A model generated the notes under the pieces. The model worked only from the letters and a program-made list of their open reading frames with translations, searched no databases and was not told the DNA's origin. Position numbers and translations under genes: made by a program. A stretch of DNA of 10,465 nt, from contig DHSB01000219.1 of the NCBI GenBank assembly GCA_002408385.1, positions 92,048 through 102,512 on the forward strand. Direction: 5' to 3'. Position 1 is the stretch's first letter. The number at the start of each line of letters is the position of its first letter. Of the stretch, positions 7,001 to 10,465 are shown one piece after another. The DNA is from Myxococcales bacterium UBA5297. GTDB lineage: Bacteria; Myxococcota; Myxococcia; Myxococcales; UBA5297.

Positions 7001-10000
7001 GCGCGTCTCGTTCTCGGCCACGTTCGGCTTGAGCAGCGCGCCGACGAAGCCCTCGGGATCGAGGGTGTGGCTGAAGTCCGAGAGCGTGTTCGCGCTCAGG
7101 CCGTTCACCGCGCCACCGGGCACCGAGTAGAGCGGAGTGCGCCCGTTGAGCCCGAAGTTGTCGACGATGAGATCGCCCCACTGCTGGGCCTGGGTCTTGA
7201 CGAAGACCGTGCCCGCGCCGCCGTAGGCGTTGGCTTTGGTGCTGGCCCCGCCGCGCGCGTCGAGCGCGTTGTAGAGGCCCGCGCCCGCGAAGCCGCCGCT
7301 CAGGCCGTTGGGGTCGAGGTTGACGACCGCGATGCGCCCGCCGCCGCCGCCGCCCCAGTCGCTGCCGTGGCCGCCCTTCGCCTCGATGCGCCCGGCGCCC
7401 GACAGGGTCGCCGCCGAGAGGAAGACCGAGCCGCCGGCCGCGCCGCCGTAGCCGCAGCAGGTGCTGTTCGCGCCGTTGGCGAGGATGCGCCCGTCGATGA
7501 CCGCCTGGCCGGTGGTCCCGAGGTCGATGCGCACGACGCCTCCGCCCTTCGACTGGTTGCCGTAGCCGCCCGAGCCCGGCTTCGAGGGGTTCAGGTAGCT
7601 GTCGTAGACCGCGCTCGCGCCGTTGCCGCCCATGCCGCCGTGGCTGCCGCCGGCGTAGCTGCCGGTGAAGCCGGAGACGCCCGAGTACGGGCCGGTCAGG
7701 CCCTTGCCGCTCACGTCGATCTTGCTGTCGGCCGCCACGCTGAAGAACGACGAGATGCTCAGCTCCATGAAGCTGCCCGCGCTGTGGGTGAGCGTCGCCC
7801 CGCCGCGCAGCACCAGGCACTGGAAGCGGTGAGCGCCGTCGATGGTCACCGTGATCGGAGCGTCGATGACCAGGCAGGCGTCCTCGTAGGTGGTGTCGGA
7901 CGGATCGATGGTGGTCGGGGCGACGATCGTGTTGGACACGGTGTAGTTGAAGCCCGAGGCCATCGTCGCGGTGTCGCCCAGGTCGTTGGTGACCGAGACG
8001 TCGACGAGGCCCGGCTCGTCGGCCGTGGGCGTCTTGCAGGTGAGCCGGGTCGCCGACAGCACCGAGAGTACGCTGCAGGCGCGCCCGCCGAAGCTGACCG
8101 AGGTCGCCGGCCCGAAGCCCGAGCCGCGCAGCTCGACCGGGGTCGCCCCCGACTGGCTGCCGTAGTTCGGAGTGATGCTGACCAGCGTCAGCGTGCGGCG
8201 CAGCGGATCGGTGCCGTGGTCGACCTCCCAGCCATCGCTCAGGCCGTCGCCGTCGGTGTCCGGGTTGCGCGGATCGGTCTCGCCCGGGTCGACCCGGCCG
8301 TTGGCGTTCTTGTCCTCCTCGCCGTCGAGCAGGCCGTCAGCGTCGATGTCCGGGTTGAGCGGGTTGACGTCCTCGCGGTCGCCCACCCCGTCGCCGTCGG
8401 TGTCGCGCTTGAGCGGATCGGTGATGAAGCCGTCGCTGCCCCGCTCGAGCTCCTCGATGTCCGAGAGCCCGTCGTTGTCGTCGTCGGGGTCGACATCGTC
8501 GGTCAGCCCGTCGTTGTCGGTGTCGCGCGAGGCGGTCGGGTCGAGCGGGGCCGCATCCTGGCCGTCGGGCACGCCGTCGCCGTCCGTGTCGGCCAGCCGC
8601 GGGTCGGTCTCGCCCGGGTCGACCCGGCCGTTGAGGTTGCGGTCCTCGTAGCCATCGCTCAGCCCGTCGCCATCGGTGTCCCACTTGCGCGGATCGGTCT
8701 CGTCGGCGTCGACGATGCCGTTGCGGTTGCGGTCCTCCTGGCCATCGAGCAGGCCGTCGTCGTCGGCGTCCGGATCGTACGGCTCGGGGTCGACGCCGTT
8801 GGGCAGGCCGTCGCCGTCGAAGTCGCCGCTCGGGTTGGTGTCGGCGACCAGCGGGTCGGGGTCGGCGCCGTCGAGGATGCCGTCGCCGTCGGTGTCGCGG
8901 TTGGTCGGGTCGGTCTCGCCCGGGTCGCGCCGGCCGTTGAGGTTGGCGTCCTCGACGCCGTCGGCCAGGCCGTCATGGTCGCTGTCGACGACGAGCGGGT
9001 CGGTCTCGCCCGGGTCGACCTTGCCGTTGTGGTTGCGGTCCTCGAGACCGTCGAGCAGCCCGTCGCCGTCGGTGTCCGGGTTGTTCGGGTTCGGGTCGAA
9101 GGCGTCGGGCAGGCCGTCGCCGTCGGAGTCGACCACCGTGCCGGGGATGCTCGCGTCGAGCGGGGCGGGGTCGACGCCATCGCGCACCCCGTCGCCGTCG
9201 GTGTCGGAGTTGAGCGGGTCGGTCTCGCCCGGGTCGACGACGCCGTTGCGGTTGCGGTCCTCGTCGCCGTCGATGAGGCCGTCGGCATCCGAGTCGGGCT
9301 TGCGCGGGTCGGTCTCGCCCGGGTCGACGACGCCGTTGGCGTTGCGATCCTCCTGGCCGTCGAGCAGGCCGTCGCCGTCGGTGTCCGGGTTGCCCGGGTT
9401 CGGGTCGATGGCGTCGGGCAGGCCGTCGCTGTCCGAGTCGTCCGGGTCGTACGGAGGCATCGTCGGGTCGAGCGGGTAGGCGTCGACCCCGTCGAGCAGG
9501 CCGTCGCCGTCGGTGTCGGCCAGGTCGCAGCGGGTGCCGAGCGCGACCTCGTCGCGGTTGAGCAGGCCGTCGCCGTCCGGGTCGAGGCCGGCGTCGTTGC
9601 GCAGCGGGTCACAGCCCGCGCGCACCTCGTCGCCGTCGTCAAGCCCGTCGCCGTCGGTGTCGCGGCGGTTCGGCTCGGTGCCAAGCACCACCTCCTGGCC
9701 GTCGGTGAGCCCGTCGCCGTCGGTGTCGCGCAGCAGCGGGTTGGCGCCGTAGGCCGCCTCGAGGCCGTCGAGCAGGCCGTCGCCGTCGGTGTCGGGCTTG
9801 GTCGGATCGGTCTCGCCCGGGTCGCGCCGGCCGTTGGCGTTCGCGTCCTCCTGGCCGTCGGAGAGCCCGTCGCCGTCGGTGTCCGGGTTGAGCGGATCGG
9901 TCTTGCCCTGGGCCTCGAGGCCGTCGACCAGACCGTCGCCGTCGGTGTCGGCGTTGAGCGGGTCGGTCTCGCCGGGGTCGACGATGCCGTTGCCGTTGCG

Positions 10001-10465
10001 GTCTTCCTGGCCGTCGAGCAGGCCGTCGTTGTCGTCGTCCGGGTTGTCCGGATCGGGGTCGAGCGAGTTGGGGATGCCGTCGCCGTCGCGATCGCCGACC
10101 GAGGCGCCCGGGGTAAAGACGGTCGGGTCCGGGTCGACGCTGTCGAGCAGGCCGTCGCCGTCGGTGTCGCGCTTGAGGGGATCGGTGACAAAGCCGTCGG
10201 CGCCGGGGATGCGCTCCTCGCCGTCGGACAGGCCGTCGCCGTCGGTGTCGAAGCGCGCCGGGTTCGTCTCGCCCTCGTCGACCACGCCGTTGCGGTTGGC
10301 GTCCTCCTGGCCGTCGAGCAGGCCGTCGCCGTCGGCGTCCGGATCGTCGGGGAAGGCGTCGAGCGCGTCGGGCACCCCGTCGCCGTCGCGGTCAGGCTCG
10401 CCCGGAGGGTTGGACACGGTCGGATCGGAGTCGACGCTGTCGAGGATGCCGTCGCCGTCGGTGTC
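4055..10465 (-). CDS. Giant secreted-type protein: TSP3 Ca2+ repeats, IPT/TIG domain, three 438-residue Gly-rich modules; N-terminus outside window
   Basis: The frame is open from the right edge to TGA at 4055-4057: 2136 residues, still inside a repeat at the edge, so the start and any signal peptide are missing. Numbering here counts from the GTG at 10417, which is an internal codon. Residues up to about 742 are thrombospondin type 3 repeats, about 31 DxDGDGxxD loops, with ten interleaved DxNxNGxxDPGETDP loops; such arrays bind Ca2+ and form rigid rods outside the cell. Residues 744-829 are an IPT/TIG immunoglobulin-like domain (ITPNYGSQSG start, Cys781/Cys794). Residues 866-2120 are three copies of a Gly-rich, probably beta-solenoid module of unknown function. 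No sortase, PEP-CTERM or MYXO-CTERM signal is seen at the C-terminus, which ends VGALTGTVYTH. Likely a surface or matrix adhesin; role inferred. A terminator hairpin follows. Confidence 0.9.
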   Translation of the reverse strand, partial: DTDGDGILDSVDSDPTVSNPPGEPDRDGDGVPDALDAFPDDPDADGDGLLDGQEDANRNGVVDEGETNPARFDTDGDGLSDGEERIPGADGFVTDPLKRDTDGDGLLDSVDPDPTVFTPGASVGDRDGDGIPNSLDPDPDNPDDDNDGLLDGQEDRNGNGIVDPGETDPLNADTDGDGLVDGLEAQGKTDPLNPDTDGDGLSDGQEDANANGRRDPGETDPTKPDTDGDGLLDGLEAAYGANPLLRDTDGDGLTDGQEVVLGTEPNRRDTDGDGLDDGDEVRAGCDPLRNDAGLDPDGDGLLNRDEVALGTRCDLADTDGDGLLDGVDAYPLDPTMPPYDPDDSDSDGLPDAIDPNPGNPDTDGDGLLDGQEDRNANGVVDPGETDPRKPDSDADGLIDGDEDRNRNGVVDPGETDPLNSDTDGDGVRDGVDPAPLDASIPGTVVDSDGDGLPDAFDPNPNNPDTDGDGLLDGLEDRNHNGKVDPGETDPLVVDSDHDGLADGVEDANLNGRRDPGETDPTNRDTDGDGILDGADPDPLVADTNPSGDFDGDGLPNGVDPEPYDPDADDDGLLDGQEDRNRNGIVDADETDPRKWDTDGDGLSDGYEDRNLNGRVDPGETDPRLADTDGDGVPDGQDAAPLDPTASRDTDNDGLTDDVDPDDDNDGLSDIEELERGSDGFITDPLKRDTDGDGVGDREDVNPLNPDIDADGLLDGEEDKNANGRVDPGETDPRNPDTDGDGLSDGWEVDHGTDPLRRTLTLVSITPNYGSQSGATPVELRGSGFGPATSVSFGGRACSVLSVLSATRLTCKTPTADEPGLVDVSVTNDLGDTATMASGFNYTVSNTIVAPTTIDPSDTTYEDACLVIDAPITVTIDGAHRFQCLVLRGGATLTHSAGSFMELSISSFFSVAADSKIDVSGKGLTGPYSGVSGFTGSYAGGSHGGMGGNGASAVYDSYLNPSKPGSGGYGNQSKGGGVVRIDLGTTGQAVIDGRILANGANSTCCGYGGAAGGSVFLSAATLSGAGRIEAKGGHGSDWGGGGGGRIAVVNLDPNGLSGGFAGAGLYNALDARGGASTKANAYGGAGTVFVKTQAQQWGDLIVDNFGLNGRTPLYSVPGGAVNGLSANTLSDFSHTLDPEGFVGALLKPNVAENETRTLTDDTYFKVLANNSTTFTLDGDPTTVASLNDTYRGLFIFDNLEVRNSAQVSSVADVLVLGGDRSSGDATSFRISGSVDAPYLELQGVERVTVTGAFGSVEGANIWSPVRHFEVLDATGHLETIEATEDVRINSSSLSVRSLSATGPASIVGGTVTAQRLAARELRVESSGVLTQFTGDTAGLTIETVERVHVTAGSRIDVSERGHLGLRPGLKGSLGTYGGAPHGGLGARSGAETYDSYLEPHELGSGGYGSNTRGGGLVRVLLGSGGSLELEGELRANGKASWCCGYGGGAGGSVYVRATRIAGAGTIRADGGHGSDWGGGGGGRIALVGFDAGLLTGSFAEPALYARVTAYGGRGGTTAGAGTVFLKSTAQTWGDLVVDNGGVVASTPLPSIPEGELDIVDGSSVEDSSATMVADLYAGYFVNLDIAQNATPTLADDRLLKVVSNTGTRLVLDGDPRTVAQVGSRMRAAFVFDNLELRGGAQLSAPGADVLVRSGDRSSRDGATLRASGSVAGRFVELAGVTRVIYEGPFGTVQGGSVLSVPPVLDVIGGTGTIVEALAGSQVRIANSAVTAPLIRSGGLVSITGSSTVTANELEAVSSLRIGTGATLTHPGGSVSGLLVHGMPVVTIEAGGRIDVSGRGYTGVRPGSGGVGSSSGGSYGGKGGSTSNSVYGNYAAPIDLGSGGYGSQTPGGGAVRIALGSGSLLTLDGEILSNGTNSWCCGYGGGAGGSVYVTTSTLVGSGVIAAKGGNGSSWWSGGGGRIAVDGLAVDGLGGAFYSDPFDHLLAQGGGGTRVAAAGTVFLKTIAQQWGDLIIDNKTVPAVTHLPDLPLNVADQVDADRLITLALTMTPDYYAGLWLRPNASHADDGDLRDDVVLQVLTHDATDFVLDIAPLGAPLTTVTSAGVAYRPAYTFDNLEIRGAAKLHTAGDVLVLDGDLASGDTATFNLASGTELKANIVDLNLAQKIGVGALTGTVYTH
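4058..5194 (-). repeat. Gly-rich module, copy 3, C-terminal and shorter (residues about 1742-2120)
   Basis: Landmarks: GATLTHPGGS, IDVSGRGYTG (I1776, 438 after copy 2), SWCCGYGGGAGGS (C1862-C1863), GNGSSWWSGGGGRIAV, AQQWGDLIIDN, YTFDNLEIR, DVLVLDGDLASGD. It stops at the point matching about residue 1240 of copy 1, so it lacks the connector of roughly 60 residues that joins the other copies. The DWGGGG core is altered to SWWSGGGG. Confidence 0.85.
5195..6508 (-). repeat. Gly-rich module, copy 2 (residues about 1304-1741)
   Basis: Same landmarks as copy 1 at a spacing of 438 residues: IDVSERGHLG (I1338), SWCCGYGGGAGGS (C1425-C1426), DWGGGGGGRIALV, AQTWGDLVVDN, DGDPRTV, FVFDNLELR, DVLVRSGDRSSRD. 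A 48-bp stretch (6014-6061) is identical to copy 1 (7328-7375), exactly 1314 bp (438 codons) apart. Confidence 0.85.
6509..7822 (-). repeat. Gly-rich module, copy 1 (residues about 866-1303)
   Basis: Order of landmarks: GGATLTHSAGS, IDVSGKGLTG (I900), a Gly-rich stretch with GSGGYG and GGGVVRIDLG, STCCGYGGAAGGS (C987-C988), DWGGGGGGRIAVV, AGTVFVKTQAQQWGDLIVDN, DGDPTTV, FIFDNLEVR, DVLVLGGDRSSGD, then a connector rich in short beta-like strands. I recognise no Pfam family; the alternating hydrophobic/Gly pattern suggests a beta-solenoid. Confidence 0.85.
7931..8188 (-). other. IPT/TIG domain-coding segment of the giant gene
   Basis: Residues 744-829 read LTLVSITPNYGSQSG, then VELRGSGFGPATSVSFGG, then a Cys pair (781, 794) and DVSVTNDLGDT...FNYTV. 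This is the typical order of an IPT/TIG immunoglobulin-like fold found in cell-surface proteins. It links the TSP3 rod to the repeated modules. Confidence 0.85.
8192..10465 (-). repeat. Coding array of TSP3 calcium-binding repeats
   Basis: About 31 Asp-rich loops of form D-x-D-G-D-G-x-x-D, most often DTDGDGLLDGQE, with ten D-x-N-x-N-G-x-x-D-x-x-E loops usually ending PGETDP. Two compact Cys (269 and 297) may form a disulfide. The DNA repeats too: the 15-bp string GTCGCCGTCGGTGTC recurs dozens of times on the + strand. The array continues past the right edge, so the true copy number is unknown. Confidence 0.92.

Noticed and set aside
8659..10191. A 510-codon - strand frame and several + strand frames inside the TSP3 region
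   Set aside because: The products are Thr/Arg or Ser/Pro repeats, a direct frame-shifted echo of the DTDGDG coding repeats.
10415..10417. GTG at 10417 as the start of the giant protein
   Set aside because: The same frame continues to the right edge with another DTDGDGILD loop, and a secreted protein would need a signal peptide, which is absent at this GTG.
1..10465. tRNA, rRNA, riboswitch or a dedicated defence or toxin system
   Set aside because: I looked along both strands and saw no cloverleaf with conserved loops, no rRNA-like stretch and no recognisable riboswitch or defence gene. Covariance-model searches would be decisive.

Overview
The window is GC-rich (about 70% by eye), with strong G/C preference at third codon positions in its genes. 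This, together with a very large secreted-type protein full of thrombospondin type 3 (TSP3) calcium-binding repeats, suggests a high-GC delta-proteobacterial lineage, most likely Myxococcota. That assignment is an inference from style; there is no rRNA gene or other phylogenetic marker beyond XerD.

Layout, left to right. (1) Positions 2-415, + strand: the C-terminal part of an ApbE-type FAD:protein FMN transferase, closed by a strong intrinsic terminator at 440-477. (2) Positions 416-835: a convergent intergenic region holding four copies of a 42-bp tandem repeat, one containing a perfect 20-bp palindrome, and a hairpin that probably terminates the gene on the other strand. (3) Positions 836-2356, - strand: an aldehyde dehydrogenase of the benzaldehyde dehydrogenase-like group, with Asp in place of the usual oxyanion-hole Asn. 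(4) Positions 2357-2660: a 304-bp gap. (5) Positions 2661-3554, - strand: xerD, complete, with all catalytic residues. (6) Positions 3555-4054: non-coding sequence with two families of tandem repeats (16/63 bp and 82-83 bp) rich in hairpins, then a terminator hairpin. (7) Positions 4055-10465, - strand: one giant gene whose 5' end lies beyond the right edge. It encodes at least 2136 residues: about 31 TSP3 Ca2+ loops interleaved with ten EF-hand-like Asn loops, one IPT/TIG domain, and three tandem copies of a roughly 438-residue Gly-rich module. Each copy carries a Cys-Cys pair.

How the genes relate. No shared pathway is evident. XerD acts in chromosome dimer resolution and the aldehyde dehydrogenase is metabolic; they share a strand but are 304 bp apart, so co-transcription is uncertain. 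The ApbE fragment belongs to a unit extending left of the window. The giant protein is probably extracellular or on the cell surface; its triplicated module is the least explained and most interesting content here. No tRNA, rRNA, CRISPR array, insertion sequence or defence cassette was seen.
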